Shown here in pieces: positions 9,004 to 20,744 of a stretch of 64,000 nucleotides of DNA (positions within the stretch are counted from its first letter, which is position 1; each line of letters begins with the position of its first letter). Under the pieces are notes generated by a model that saw only the letters and a program-made list of their open reading frames with translations, was not told where the DNA came from and ran no database searches. Made by a program: the position numbers and the translations under genes. Source of the DNA: Guyparkeria sp. SCN-R1 (GTDB lineage Bacteria > Pseudomonadota > Gammaproteobacteria > Halothiobacillales > Halothiobacillaceae); NCBI RefSeq assembly GCF_003932495.1, contig NZ_QZMT01000012.1, positions 1-64,000 on the forward strand. Direction: 5' to 3'.

Positions 9004-9909
9004 CTAGTCGTCGGGTGAAATCAGGGGCAACTCGCGTACGTTCCACTCGCGCAGCCCGGCATCGTGCACCCGCATGTTGCGGTAGCCAAGGCTGTAGAAC
9101 ATGGCGTAGTCGATGGCGGCTCCCGTGCCGCCCAGGCAGGTAATCAGCATCGGGGTCGACGGGTCGATGTCGTGCTGAACGAAGAACGGCTCGAGATCGG
9201 TGCGCTCGGTGTAGATCGTCCCGTCCTCGGATGTCCGGAGAAAATCCGCCCACGGCTGGCTGATGGTGTCTGGAATGCGTCCGTGGCGCGGATTGGCCGG
9301 GAACTTGTCCTCACCGGCGAAATGCGTAGCCGGTCGGCCGTCGATCACAGGGTAGTGTTCGCGGATGGCGTCGAGTTCCTCGGTTGAGATCTCCAGGGCG
9401 GGCAGGGGACGCGCGACGAAATCACCGGATTCCCCTGTCTCGCCCTCGTCCGATATCGGGCCGTCGGCCTGTTGCCACCCGTACCAGCCGCCATCGAGCA
9501 TCCCGACGTTGGTGTGCCCCAGGTAGTGCAACAACCAGAACAGGTAGTAGGCCCCCAGCACCTCGTTCATGTCGTTGCCCTTGTAATAGATGACGATGCC
9601 GTCGCCGTCGTTCACCCCCAGGTCGCGGAACATCGTCTGCAGGGTGTCGGCCGGCAGGTGCACCAGGGCCGCATCCGCGTCCTGCTCGCGCCAGACCGAC
9701 TTAGTGGTCAGGCGGGCGCCGGGGATATGGCCGTCGAACAGGAAGGAGGTCTCGTTCGAGACCTCGATGATCGACAGGTCGGGCGCCTCGAGGTGCTCGG
9801 CGAGCCAGGCCGGTTCGGCCAGTGGCGGCACGCTGATCGCCCAGGCGCCGGTGGCGGGGAAGGCCGTCAGCACTATCAGCAGTAAGGGGGTGAGCGGTCC
9901 TCGTTGCAT
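9004..9909 (-). CDS. Periplasmic two-domain rhodanese (thiosulfate sulfurtransferase type)
   Basis: A 301-residue exported protein: signal peptide (about 1-23, ending ATGAWA), an inactive N-terminal rhodanese domain, and a catalytic C-terminal domain with the active loop TCLGGTGAA, whose Cys carries the persulfide. DGRPATHFAGE and GYRNMRVHDAG are typical flanks. Known tandem rhodaneses move sulfane sulfur from thiosulfate or mercaptopyruvate to an acceptor. A periplasmic one suggests handling of inorganic sulfur compounds, in keeping with a sulfur-oxidiser (inference). The start at 9909 is chosen because the signal peptide begins there. Confidence 0.88.
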   Translation of the reverse strand: MQRGPLTPLLLIVLTAFPATGAWAISVPPLAEPAWLAEHLEAPDLSIIEVSNETSFLFDGHIPGARLTTKSVWREQDADAALVHLPADTLQTMFRDLGVNDGDGIVIYYKGNDMNEVLGAYYLFWLLHYLGHTNVGMLDGGWYGWQQADGPISDEGETGESGDFVARPLPALEISTEELDAIREHYPVIDGRPATHFAGEDKFPANPRHGRIPDTISQPWADFLRTSEDGTIYTERTDLEPFFVQHDIDPSTPMLITCLGGTGAAIDYAMFYSLGYRNMRVHDAGLREWNVRELPLISPDD

Positions 9910-10334
9910 GGAAGCTCCCGCGGATTTGACTGGGGTGAATGGGCTCGCGCTTTGGCCTCCGCGCACGCCCGAGGTTCCGTTGCCGGAACCCTGTCGGTCG
10001 CCGGTGGCGCAGCGGATGTTACAAGCCGCGAGGGTAGCAATGCAAACGGCCGTCATCGCCAGTGGCTTGGACCGGCCGGCGTGTGGATCGTCTGATCGCG
10101 TTGGCCGGTTGTGATGGCGATGTCCACCACCGCCCGGCCGAGGTGCCGGACGCGCAGTGGGACGAGGTCAGGGTGCAGTGCTGAGACCACGCCTATTTAT
10201 GCCTGGGCGCGGGGTCCGGCTGGCGCGTCGGCGGGGAGGCATACGACCACTGCTGCCGGCACACGGCCTTCGCTTCGAGTGGCGCAGAGGATTGTCGAAC
10301 GAGGCCCCGCTATGAGAGCGGGGGCGGCGGTCAC
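9910..10334. other. Gene-poor spacer
   Basis: 425 bases between two minus-strand genes. I see no convincing gene, promoter or terminator. A GC-rich hairpin, CCCCGC/GCGGGG, lies around 10303-10325 without a T-run. A 40-codon plus-strand frame at 10062-10184 has a composition resembling real coding sequence but no recognisable family. Confidence 0.4.
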
Positions 10335-10853
10335 TTACGGGCGACGGAACGATTCGCCGCCACACTTCGGACAGTGCGGCAGCGGGCCGAAGCTGTCGTG
10401 GTGCAGGATCTCGCCGCAGCTGGTGCACTCGAGGCGCTTGGGGCTGGTGACGTGCCCGGCCACCCACTCGCGGGGACGGGTGCGTTCGGCCTCGTTGCGG
10501 ATCTGCTCCAGGGTCACGTCGGTCTGGTCGGCGATCGACAGCAGTTTCGCGCCGACGTCGCCGGCCCAGTCGCGCAGGGTGTCGCGGATGCTCTCGCCTT
10601 CGCTGGCCAGGCTCTCGCGGGTGTGTTCCAGATCGTCCTTGACCGCCTCGACGATCTCGTGGCGAAAATCCTCGGTGTCCAGCGATGCGGCCTCTTCTTC
10701 GGCCAGCTGGGCGATCCGGGCACGGTCGGCCGGGCTCTGGCCGGGCTCGTCGAGCAGGCGGGCGTAGATCCGTTCGAGCAGTTGGTAGTAGCCGTGTCGC
10801 AGCGCCTCGTAGGTCTCGCTGTGGTCGCGATGCTCGTGTCCGGTTTCGGTCAT
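10335..10853 (-). CDS. Zinc-ribbon protein, YbeL/DUF1451 family
   Basis: 172 residues. The N-terminal two-thirds is a charged, helical, probably coiled-coil region; the C terminus is a four-cysteine zinc ribbon (LECTSCGEILHH and LPHCPKCGGESF). This is the layout of E. coli YbeL, which also lies divergent from leuS. The start at 10853 has GGAGG at proper spacing; the in-frame extension upstream is unlike the family. Function unknown. Confidence 0.85.
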   Translation of the reverse strand: MTETGHEHRDHSETYEALRHGYYQLLERIYARLLDEPGQSPADRARIAQLAEEEAASLDTEDFRHEIVEAVKDDLEHTRESLASEGESIRDTLRDWAGDVGAKLLSIADQTDVTLEQIRNEAERTRPREWVAGHVTSPKRLECTSCGEILHHDSFGPLPHCPKCGGESFRRP

Positions 10854-11138
10854 TCGATCTGGCCTCCGTGTTGAGGGCTGGTTGGCGGGGCAGGCTGCCC
10901 CGGAGCGCTTCGCTGGCAAACGATTCGTGCGGGCCGAACCGTGCAGGGGGTGGCTCCTTTCGGTATTCTAGTGCAATGGCCTGCCCCCGGTGGCGCTGTC
11001 GTGGAAAGATCGACGCCGCACCGGGGGCGCTGCCGTTGAATCCGCTCATTATCATCGTGGCCGAACGCCGGCCCCGAACGCAACGTGGCCCGGACGACCA
11101 TGGCCCCGCGTCCGGGCAGACGCACATAACCAAGGTAG

Positions 11139-13624
<2,486 letters not shown>

Positions 13625-13625
<1 letters not shown>

Positions 13626-14212
13626 TGGATACGACCCGGCTTAGGACGACCCGCTCGCACGCCGGCATGCGTGCCGTTCCCCGTGCCTTTTTCCTGGGGC
13701 TGGCCATGGCGGTAGCGGCGATGATGCTGGTCACCTCGGGCTGCGGCTACCAGTTGCGTGGCGTGACCGAGGTCGACCCGACCTTCGAGCGGGTGTACGT
13801 ATCGGGGTTGTCGAAATCGAACCCGGTCTATCGCTCGTTGGCGGCCGAGATCGACAACTCGGAGGCGGTGCTGGTCGACGATCGGCGTGACGCCACGGCC
13901 CGGTTGGTGGTCGAGAGCGATTCGGTCGAACAGCGCGCCTCGGTGGTCGACCCGAGCGCCGACGTGCGCCAGTACGAGTTGCTCCAGGAGCTGAGCTATC
14001 ACATCGAGTTGCCGGACGGCTCGCGCACGCCCAGCCGTGAGATCAGCCAGGCGCGCAACTACAACTACGATCCGACCGGGGTGCTGGCCTCCTCGAGCAA
14101 CGAGGGGCAGATCCGTCGCGAGCTGGGTGAGCTGGTGGGGCAGCTGCTGTTCTACCGCCTGCTCGCACCGATCGATCCCGACACCCTGATCGCGCCCGCC
14201 GACGGTCGCTGA
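13625..14212 (+). CDS. lptE: LPS-assembly lipoprotein LptE
   Basis: A 195-residue outer-membrane lipoprotein that plugs the LptD barrel during lipopolysaccharide insertion. The N terminus has an Arg-rich head, a hydrophobic stretch and a lipobox, VTSGC, followed by GYQLRG, the usual LptE opening. Sequence conservation in this family is low, but length and position between leuS and holA support the call. It is translationally coupled to leuS by a one-base overlap. A second Met fifteen residues in (MRAVPRAFF) is a possible alternative start with a more standard signal length. Confidence 0.9.
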
Positions 14213-14218
14213 GGCCAC

Positions 14219-15244
14219 GTGCTCGCCAAGCCACAGGAATTCGAGCAGCGTCTCGCCCGGGGCCTGGAATCCCTTTATGTCATCGGCGGCGATCAACCGT
14301 TGCTGGTCCAGGAAGCGCGGGATGGCATCGTTGCAAACGCCCGCGAAGCCGGCTGCGAGGAGCGACTGCGCTTCGAGGTGGATGGCAAGTTCGACTGGGG
14401 GGCGTTGGAGAGCCAGGGCGCGAGCCTGTCGCTGTTCGCCAGCCAGCGGATCATCGATCTGCGCATGCCGGGTGGCAAGCCGGGTAGGGTCGGTTCGAAA
14501 GCCTTGAGTACGCTCGCCGAGCGGGTCAAGGGGGGCGGCGAGTCGGATATCTGGATCGTCAGCCTGCCGCGGCTGGACAACCAGCTGCAGAAAAGCGCCT
14601 GGTTCAAGGCGCTGGCCGGCGCGGGGCTGGCGGTACGGTTCAACGACGTGCCGCTGGCGCAGTTGCCGGCCTGGATCACCCGGCGCGCCGCCACGCACGG
14701 CGTGCGCCTGGAGCGGGACGCCGCCGAGCTGATCGCCGGGCGCGTGGAGGGCAACCTGTTGGCCGCCGCCCAGGAAATCGAGAAGCTCGCGTTGATGGAC
14801 CTCGAGGGGCCGGTCGATGCCGCCCGGGTCGCCCAGGGCTTGGCCAACCAGTCGCGAGTCGATACCTTCGCATTGAGCGACGCGGTGCTGGATGCCGACC
14901 GTCAGCGCGGCCTGTACCTGCTCTCGCGCCTGCGCGCCGAGGGCACCGAGCCGCTCTTGATCCTGTGGGTGATCGCGCGCGACCTGCGCGCGCTGGTGGC
15001 GCTGGCCGGCAACGACCAGGCGGGTTTCAAGAAGACCCGGATTCCGGCGTTCCTCGCGCGTCGCTACCAGGCACGAGCCCGTGCGATGCCGCCCGGAAAC
15101 TGGCAGCGCCTGCTTGCCGGTTGTGCGGAGGTGGATCGCTGCATCAAGGGCCTGGGCGAGGGCTGCAACACCGCGGACGGCGGCGGCCGGGTCTGGGCCT
15201 TGCTCGACCGGGTAATGTTGCACGCGACCCGCCCGGGACGTTGA
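14219..15244 (+). CDS. holA: DNA polymerase III subunit delta
   Basis: Delta is the clamp-opening subunit of the replicative clamp loader. 341 residues, close to the 343 of E. coli, with GTG start six bases after lptE. The N-terminal AAA+-like region has YVIGGDQPLLVQEARD; the typical EGNLLAAAQEIEKLAL and C-terminal collar segment LLILWVIARDLR are present. As expected for delta there is no functional Walker A. Probably co-transcribed with leuS and lptE. Confidence 0.95.
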   Translation: MLAKPQEFEQRLARGLESLYVIGGDQPLLVQEARDGIVANAREAGCEERLRFEVDGKFDWGALESQGASLSLFASQRIIDLRMPGGKPGRVGSKALSTLAERVKGGGESDIWIVSLPRLDNQLQKSAWFKALAGAGLAVRFNDVPLAQLPAWITRRAATHGVRLERDAAELIAGRVEGNLLAAAQEIEKLALMDLEGPVDAARVAQGLANQSRVDTFALSDAVLDADRQRGLYLLSRLRAEGTEPLLILWVIARDLRALVALAGNDQAGFKKTRIPAFLARRYQARARAMPPGNWQRLLAGCAEVDRCIKGLGEGCNTADGGGRVWALLDRVMLHATRPGR

Positions 15245-15352
15245 GTCTCGTGGCTGGCCTAATGGGTGGCCCGGGCCAGCGGCTCGAGCCGTAACCGAAT
15301 CCATGACGAGTGCGCCACGGCGGCTCGTCTCGAACTTAGGAGAGAGCTACCG

Positions 15353-16621
15353 ATGGCCAATGACAAGAGCGTCACCGAGACCATTCAGGCGATGGGGCAA
15401 GCGGCTCGCCGCGCGGCACGAGCGCTGTCCCGTGTCGACACGCAAAAGAAGAACGCCGCCTTGCTGGCGATCGCCGACCAGCTGGTTCAACACACCGGCA
15501 CCCTGATCGAGGCCAACAAGAAGGATCTCGATGCGGGTCGCGCCAACGGGCTTGACGAGGCGATGATCGACCGCCTTGCCTTCGATGCTGCCGGCATCGA
15601 GAAGATGGCTGAGGGCGTGCGCCAGATCGCCGCGCTGCCGGACCCGGTCGGCGAGATCACCGACACCGTCTTCCGCCCGTCGGGCATCCAGGTCGGGCGC
15701 ATGCGCGTGCCGCTGGGCGTGATCGGCATCATCTACGAGTCGCGGCCCAACGTGACCATCGACGCGGCGGCGCTGTGCCTGAAATCCGGCAACGCCACCA
15801 TCCTGCGCGGTGGCTCCGAGGCGATCCACAGCAACCAGGCCCTGGCCGCGTGCATCCGCGACGGGCTGGAGGCTGCCGGCCTGCCCGCCGAGACCGTGCA
15901 GATCGTCGGCACTACCGACCGCGAGGCGGTCACGGCGATGCTGCACAGCCCCGAGGCGCTCGACGTGATTATCCCGCGCGGCGGCAAGGGGCTGGTCGCG
16001 CTGGTCTCGCGCGAGGCGCGCATGCCGGTGATCAAGCACCTTGACGGCGTCTGTCACGTCTACATCGATCGGGATGCCGATCTGGACAAGGCCAAGGCGA
16101 TCGCGATCAATGCCAAGACGCATCGCTACGGCGTCTGCAACGCCATGGAGACACTCCTGGTCGATCAGTCGGTGGCCGAAACGGTATTGCCGGATCTGGC
16201 CAAGCGATTCGGCGAGCTCGACGTCGAACTGCGCGGCTGCGAGCGCTCGCGGGCGATCGTCTCGTCGATGACCGCGGCCACCGAGGCCGACTGGGGCGAG
16301 GAATACCTCGGCCCGATCCTCGCCGTCGCCGTGGTCGACGGGCTGGATGCAGCGATCGAGCACATCGAGACCTACGGCTCGCATCACACCGACTCGATCG
16401 TGACCGAGAACTACACCACCGCGCGGCGCTTCCTGCGCGAGGTCGATTCGGCCTCGGTGATGATCAACGCCTCGACGCGGTTTGCCGACGGCATGGAATA
16501 CGGCCTGGGTGCCGAGATTGGCATCTCGACCGACAAGATCCACGCCCGCGGCCCGGTGGGGCTCGAGGGGCTGACCTCGCAGAAGTTCATCGTGCTCGGC
16601 AACGGCGAGACGCGGCACTGA
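15353..16621 (+). CDS. proA: Glutamate-5-semialdehyde dehydrogenase (gamma-glutamyl phosphate reductase)
   Basis: Second enzyme of proline synthesis: reduces gamma-glutamyl phosphate with NADPH. 422 residues (E. coli 417), cytoplasmic. The aldehyde-dehydrogenase fold has the catalytic Cys in [10 protein letters not shown], and [14 protein letters not shown] in the nucleotide-binding region. The start at 15353 is preceded by AGGAGAGAG; an upstream in-frame start at 15266 would add an unrelated stretch. proB is not in the window. It is followed 10 bases later by nadD. Confidence 0.97.
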   Translation: MANDKSVTETIQAMGQAARRAARALSRVDTQKKNAALLAIADQLVQHTGTLIEANKKDLDAGRANGLDEAMIDRLAFDAAGIEKMAEGVRQIAALPDPVGEITDTVFRPSGIQVGRMRVPLGVIGIIYESRPNVTIDAAALCLKSGNATILRGGSEAIHSNQALAACIRDGLEAAGLPAETVQIVGTTDREAVTAMLHSPEALDVIIPRGGKGLVALVSREARMPVIKHLDGVCHVYIDRDADLDKAKAIAINAKTHRYGVCNAMETLLVDQSVAETVLPDLAKRFGELDVELRGCERSRAIVSSMTAATEADWGEEYLGPILAVAVVDGLDAAIEHIETYGSHHTDSIVTENYTTARRFLREVDSASVMINASTRFADGMEYGLGAEIGISTDKIHARGPVGLEGLTSQKFIVLGNGETRH

Positions 16622-16631
16622 GCGCCACGCG

Positions 16632-17237
16632 ATGATAGGCGTATTCGGCGGCACCTTTGATCCGGTCCACATCGGTCATCTGCGTCTGGCGACCGAAGTG
16701 GCCGAGACGCTGGAGCTGTCCCGGGTGCACCTGGTGCCGGCGGCCATTCCGCCCCATCGGGGCGAGCCGCTCCTGGATCCGGCCACGCGCCTCGACCTGG
16801 TGGCGCAATCGATCGCCGACGAACCGCGATTCGTTCTCGATGACCGCGAGCACCGCCGGGCCGGGCCGTCCTACACGGCCGACACCCTGGCCGAGTTCGC
16901 CGCCGAGTACCCGGGCGAGCCGCTGGTATTGATGATGGGCATGGATGCCTTCAATGGCTTGCCGGGCTGGCACGAGGTCGAACGCATCCTCGATCTCGCG
17001 CACATCGCGGTCGCGACCCGGCCGGGCTCGGAGGCGACCGGCACGGCCGCCCGGTGGCTGGCCGAACGGCAGGTCGTCCCCGGCGCGCTGGCCGAGTCAC
17101 CAGTCGGCCGGATCGTGCCGGTGGCCATCACCCGGCTGGATATCTCAGCGACCACCCTGCGCGGGTTCATCGAACAGGGTCGCTCGCTGCGTTACCTCGT
17201 GCCCGAGCCCGTGGTCCGTCATTTCCGCCGTGGTTGA
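16632..17237 (+). CDS. nadD: Nicotinate-nucleotide adenylyltransferase
   Basis: Makes deamido-NAD from nicotinate mononucleotide and ATP, a step of NAD synthesis. 201 residues. The nucleotidyltransferase signature GGTFDPVHIGH is at the N terminus and the second motif ISATTLR near residue 180. The order proA-nadD-rsfS-rlmH is widespread in gammaproteobacteria. Confidence 0.96.
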   Translation: MIGVFGGTFDPVHIGHLRLATEVAETLELSRVHLVPAAIPPHRGEPLLDPATRLDLVAQSIADEPRFVLDDREHRRAGPSYTADTLAEFAAEYPGEPLVLMMGMDAFNGLPGWHEVERILDLAHIAVATRPGSEATGTAARWLAERQVVPGALAESPVGRIVPVAITRLDISATTLRGFIEQGRSLRYLVPEPVVRHFRRG

Positions 17238-17353
17238 CCGCATCCCCGGTTGCGCCGACCATTGCCCGTTTTCAACGCTGATTTCACTCCGATTTCATTT
17301 CGTTTTTAACTTCCATTGGTGGCCCGGTGCCGCCAGGCAACAGGTTTCCCAAC

Positions 17354-17767
17354 ATGAGCGCGAATCAACCGCCATCCACCCGCAACCAGCCGGTCGACCA
17401 GACCCCGCCGATGCCGGCCGAGGAGATCCTCAAGCACGCCGTCGAGGCACTTGAGGGGCTCAAAGCCGTCGACCTGGTCACCCTCGACGTGCGCGAACGC
17501 TGCAATTTCACCGACTACATGGTGTTCGCCTCCGGGACCTCCGATCGCCACCTGAAGGCGATGGCGCAGGAGGTGGTCAAGACCCTCAAGGACCACGGCA
17601 TGCGCCCGATGAACGTCGAGGGCGACGACACGCCGCAGACCGAATGGGTGCTGGTCGACTTCATCGACGTGATCGTCCATCTGATGATGCCCGAGACGCG
17701 CGCGCTGTATCAGCTCGAGAAGCTCTGGTCGGCGCCGGCCGCCGACCCGTCGGCCACGAAATCGTAA
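17354..17767 (+). CDS. rsfS: Ribosome silencing factor RsfS
   Basis: RsfS binds protein L14 on the free 50S subunit and blocks subunit joining in starvation. 137 residues from the chosen ATG at 17354. The conserved core starts at MPAEEILKHAVEALEG (about residue 20) and runs through LKAVDLVTLDV, FTDYMVFASGTSDRH and WVLVDFIDVIVHLM. The N-terminal 20 residues are poorly conserved, so the true start could be 17411. The upstream patch 17270-17320 is AT-rich with a repeated GATTTCA and may hold a promoter. Confidence 0.93.
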   Translation: MSANQPPSTRNQPVDQTPPMPAEEILKHAVEALEGLKAVDLVTLDVRERCNFTDYMVFASGTSDRHLKAMAQEVVKTLKDHGMRPMNVEGDDTPQTEWVLVDFIDVIVHLMMPETRALYQLEKLWSAPAADPSATKS

Positions 17768-17774
17768 TTTCGGG

Positions 17775-18245
17775 GTGCGGATCGAGCTGATCAGCGTCGG
17801 GCACAAGCTGCCCGGCTGGGCCGAGGAGGGAACGCAGGAATACCTCAAGCGCCTGCCCGCCGGCTGCCCGGTGCGCCTGACCGAGATCCCGGCCGCGCCG
17901 CGCGGCAAGAACGTCGACATCGATCGCGTCAAGACGATGGAGGCCGAACGCATCGAACGGGCGATCCCGAAAGGCGCGCGCGTGATCCTGTTCGACGAGC
18001 GCGGTCGCGACCAGGACACGCGCCAGTGGGCCGCCTCGCTGGGCGACTGGCTGGTCGAGGGACGTGACGTTGCGCTGGTCATCGGCGGGCCGGACGGTGT
18101 GGCCAAATCCCTGCGCCAGCGCGCCGACGAGACCTGGCGACTCTCGGCGTTGACCCTGCCGCACCCGTTGGTGCGCGTGCTGGTGGCCGAACAGATCTAT
18201 CGCGCTTGGTCACTCCACCAGAATCACCCTTATCACCGCGAGTGA
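17775..18245 (+). CDS. rlmH: 23S rRNA (pseudouridine1915-N3)-methyltransferase RlmH
   Basis: A SPOUT methyltransferase of 156 residues, as in E. coli (155), acting on the intact 70S ribosome at helix 69. The trefoil-knot motifs IGGPDGV and LPHPLVRVLVAEQIYRAW and the C terminus HPYHRE are complete. It begins with GTG, seven bases after rsfS. It is the last gene before the structured repeat at 18287. Confidence 0.96.
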   Translation: MRIELISVGHKLPGWAEEGTQEYLKRLPAGCPVRLTEIPAAPRGKNVDIDRVKTMEAERIERAIPKGARVILFDERGRDQDTRQWAASLGDWLVEGRDVALVIGGPDGVAKSLRQRADETWRLSALTLPHPLVRVLVAEQIYRAWSLHQNHPYHRE

Positions 18246-18568
18246 CGACCGGGAAACGCGACCCCACGGATCGGATCGAATCGCTTGGGAAACTCTGCAC
18301 GAATGGCATGCCACTCTGGCTAGGCGAGCCGTTCGTGATCAAGGCGCGTCGTCGCCGGCGTGCCGGTGGTCACGTCAAGACGACGCAACACCGAGCACGG
18401 GCGGCTCGACTGGTCCCACAGGGCGCGCCTTGAGCCGGGCATCTGCTGCGTTGTCGTCCTTGGAAAGAGAACGACTCTTCCGGCGGCGGACGAGCGCCTT
18501 GCACCTGCCCGGCTCAAGGCACGCAGAGCGGCATGCCATTCGTGCAGAGTTTTCCCTAGAATGAGGCG
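18246..18568. other. Spacer between rlmH and maf, mostly occupied by a repeat element
   Basis: 323 bases without a gene. Apart from about 40 bases after the rlmH stop, the spacer is the repeat element at 18287-18556. Only 12 bases separate that element from the maf ATG, so it either forms the maf leader or carries its promoter. Confidence 0.6.
18287..18556. repeat. Structured inverted-repeat element, copy A (about 270 bp)
   Basis: The termini are a near-perfect inverted repeat of 26-27 bp (18287-18312 and 18530-18556), beginning GGGAAACTCTGCACG, with one extra A on the right. Inside are two stem arms. Arm 1: CGAGCCG 18325-18331 with CGGCTCG 18402-18408, plus CGTG/CACG, enclosing an 8-bp inner stem 18346-18353 with 18379-18386. 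Arm 2: a perfect 15-bp stem 18427-18441 with 18506-18520, enclosing TCGTCC/GGACGA and a GGAA.GAG/CTCTTCC tip. Unpaired parts of arm 2 (read on the minus strand) include TGCAAGGCGC, GTCCGCCG, CAACGC and GCAGA, shared with copy B. It resembles a small non-autonomous mobile element. Confidence 0.85.
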
Positions 18569-19219
18569 ATGACACCCGATTCCGACTCGCGTCCCGCCTT
18601 GTGGTTGGCCAGCGGCTCGCCGCGCCGGCGGGAATTGCTCGAACAGGCCGGTTTCGTCATCGCCGGGCGGGCTCATCCGTCCGGACCGGTGGACGAGTCG
18701 CTCCTGCCGGGAGAGGTGGTCGATTCGGCCGTTCTTCGTCTCGCTCGGGCGAAACTTCATGCGGCGCTGGCCGCACCGTCGCTGCCGGCCGGTGCCGTGT
18801 TGCTGGCGGCCGACACCCTGGTGGCCGGCCCGGACGGACGACCGATGGGGAAACCTGTCGATGCGGCCGATGCCGAGGCCATGATTGCCACCTTGAGTGG
18901 ACAGTGGCATCGGGTGATCACTGCGGTCGCCGTGGGAGATGGTCAGGCCCAGCGTGACGCGGTGGTCGAATCCCGGCTGCGATTCGCTCGCCTGTCAGCG
19001 GAGACGATCCGTGCCTACGCGGCAACCGGCGAGCCGCTGGACAAGGCGGGCGGCTATGGTTTGCAGGGGCGCGCCGGCAGCTTCGTCGAGGCGATCGACG
19101 GCGATTGCAGCGCGGTCATCGGGCTGCCCTTGGCGGCCACGAGCCGACTGCTGGCGTCGTTCGACCTTCGGCCGGCCTGGATGGAGCGAGGCGACATGGA
19201 CCGGGGCGACACGGAATAA
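18569..19219 (+). CDS. Maf-family nucleoside triphosphate pyrophosphatase (YhdE-like)
   Basis: A 216-residue house-cleaning pyrophosphatase hydrolysing dTTP/UTP-type and modified nucleotides. Family motifs: ASGSPRRRELLEQAGF at the N terminus, ADTLV, GKPVDAADAEAMI, and DKAGGYGLQG. The pairing with rng, and yhdP downstream, matches the E. coli yhdE-rng-yhdP order, which supports the YhdE rather than the YceF branch. GAGG precedes the ATG. The acidic C-terminal tail beyond residue 205 is extra. Confidence 0.92.
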   Translation: MTPDSDSRPALWLASGSPRRRELLEQAGFVIAGRAHPSGPVDESLLPGEVVDSAVLRLARAKLHAALAAPSLPAGAVLLAADTLVAGPDGRPMGKPVDAADAEAMIATLSGQWHRVITAVAVGDGQAQRDAVVESRLRFARLSAETIRAYAATGEPLDKAGGYGLQGRAGSFVEAIDGDCSAVIGLPLAATSRLLASFDLRPAWMERGDMDRGDTE

Positions 19220-19235
19220 CAACGAGAATTTAGTC

Positions 19236-20723
19236 ATGAGCGAAGAAGTCCTGATCAACATCACCCCGCAGGAGACCCGCATCGCGATGGTCGAGAACGG
19301 GGTGCTCCAGGAGATCAACATCGAGCGCTCACGCTCGCGCGGGATGGTGGGCAACATCTACCGTGGTCGCGTGACCCGCGTGCTGCCGGGTATGGAAGCG
19401 GCCTTCATCGACATCGGCGAGGAGCGGGCCGCGTTTCTGCATGTCTCGGACGTCGAGCTGAGCCTGGCGGCCGAGACCGCAACCGAACTCGAGTCGGCGA
19501 CGCCTTCCATCGAGACGCTGCTGCGTACTGGCCAGAACCTGCTGGTGCAGGTGATCAAGGACCCGATCGGCACCAAGGGCGCCCGCCTGACCACCGAGAT
19601 CACCATCCCGTCACGCTATCTGGTCTACGTGCCCAACGGACGCAATATCGGCGTGTCCAGCCGGATCGAAGACAAGACCGAGCGCGACCGCCTGAAGACC
19701 GGCTTGGCCGAGCTGATCCTCGAGGAGGAGGGTTCGCTCGAGGGCGTTGGTGGGCTGATCCTGCGCACGGCGGCCGAGGGCGTCGAGGAAGAGCAGCTGC
19801 GCCACGACTACCGATTCCTGCGACGGCTGTGGAGTAACCTCGCCGAGCGTCGCCAGCAGATGACCGACCCGGGGCTGGTTTACGAGGATCTGCCGCTGGC
19901 GCTTAGGACGCTGCGGGACACGCTCGGCCAGTTCGTCGAGAAGATCCGTATCGATTCGCGCGAGACCTACCACCGGGCGATCGCCTTTGCCGAGGAGATG
20001 GTCCCGGACATCCTGCCGATCGTCGAGCACTACCCGGGCGAGCGGCCTATCTTCGAGCTTCACAACATCGAGGAAGAGATCCAGCGGGCGTTGGAGAAGC
20101 GTGTTGCGCTCAAGTCCGGCGGTTACATCGTCATCGACCAAACCGAGGCGATGACCACCATCGACGTCAACACCGGCGCGTTTGTCGGCCACAAGACGCT
20201 CGAGGAGACCATTTTCAAGACCAACCTCGAGGCGGCCGCGGCGATCGCGCGTCAGCTGCGCCTGCGCAATCTCGGTGGGATCATCATCATCGACTTCATC
20301 GACATGGCCGAGCCGGAGCACCGGGTCCAGGTGCACCAGGCACTCAACCGGGCGCTCGAGCGTGATCATGCGCGTACCAAGGTCTGCGATGTGTCCACGC
20401 TCGGCCTGGTGGAGATGACCCGCAAGCGCACCCGCGAGTCACTCGAGCACGTGCTCTGCGAGACCTGCCCGGTATGCGCGGGCCGTGGTTCGGTCAAGAC
20501 CGCCGAGACGGTCTGCTACGAGATCTTCCGTGAGGTCACCCGCGATGCGCGCCAGTACCGTCCAAAGTCGATGCTGGTGATTGCCAGCGCCTCGGTGATC
20601 GACCGCTTGCGCGAGGAGGATTCCACCTCGCTGGCCGAGTTGCAGGAATTCACCGACGTGCCCCTCAAGCTCCAGATTGACCTGCATTACCAGCCGGAGC
20701 AGTACGATATCGTTCTGATGTGA
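19236..20723 (+). CDS. rng: Ribonuclease G
   Basis: RNase G trims the 5' end of 16S rRNA and degrades some mRNAs. 495 residues (E. coli 489). It shares the catalytic half of RNase E: S1 domain near 35-120, catalytic Asp residues in TIDVNTG and IDFIDM, and the zinc-link CETCPVC near 408. The long scaffold tail of RNase E is absent. The ATG at 19236, 16 bases after maf, opens with SEEVLINITPQETRIA as in the family; the open frame extends much further upstream through maf but is not real coding there. Confidence 0.97.
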   Translation: MSEEVLINITPQETRIAMVENGVLQEINIERSRSRGMVGNIYRGRVTRVLPGMEAAFIDIGEERAAFLHVSDVELSLAAETATELESATPSIETLLRTGQNLLVQVIKDPIGTKGARLTTEITIPSRYLVYVPNGRNIGVSSRIEDKTERDRLKTGLAELILEEEGSLEGVGGLILRTAAEGVEEEQLRHDYRFLRRLWSNLAERRQQMTDPGLVYEDLPLALRTLRDTLGQFVEKIRIDSRETYHRAIAFAEEMVPDILPIVEHYPGERPIFELHNIEEEIQRALEKRVALKSGGYIVIDQTEAMTTIDVNTGAFVGHKTLEETIFKTNLEAAAAIARQLRLRNLGGIIIIDFIDMAEPEHRVQVHQALNRALERDHARTKVCDVSTLGLVEMTRKRTRESLEHVLCETCPVCAGRGSVKTAETVCYEIFREVTRDARQYRPKSMLVIASASVIDRLREEDSTSLAELQEFTDVPLKLQIDLHYQPEQYDIVLM

Positions 20724-20744
20724 TCGGGCACGCGGGAGAGGCCG

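Noticed and set aside
10111-10767. A 218-codon plus-strand frame antisense to the zinc-ribbon gene
   Set aside because: Arg/Ser-rich shadow; the minus strand has a ribosome site and a four-cysteine zinc ribbon.
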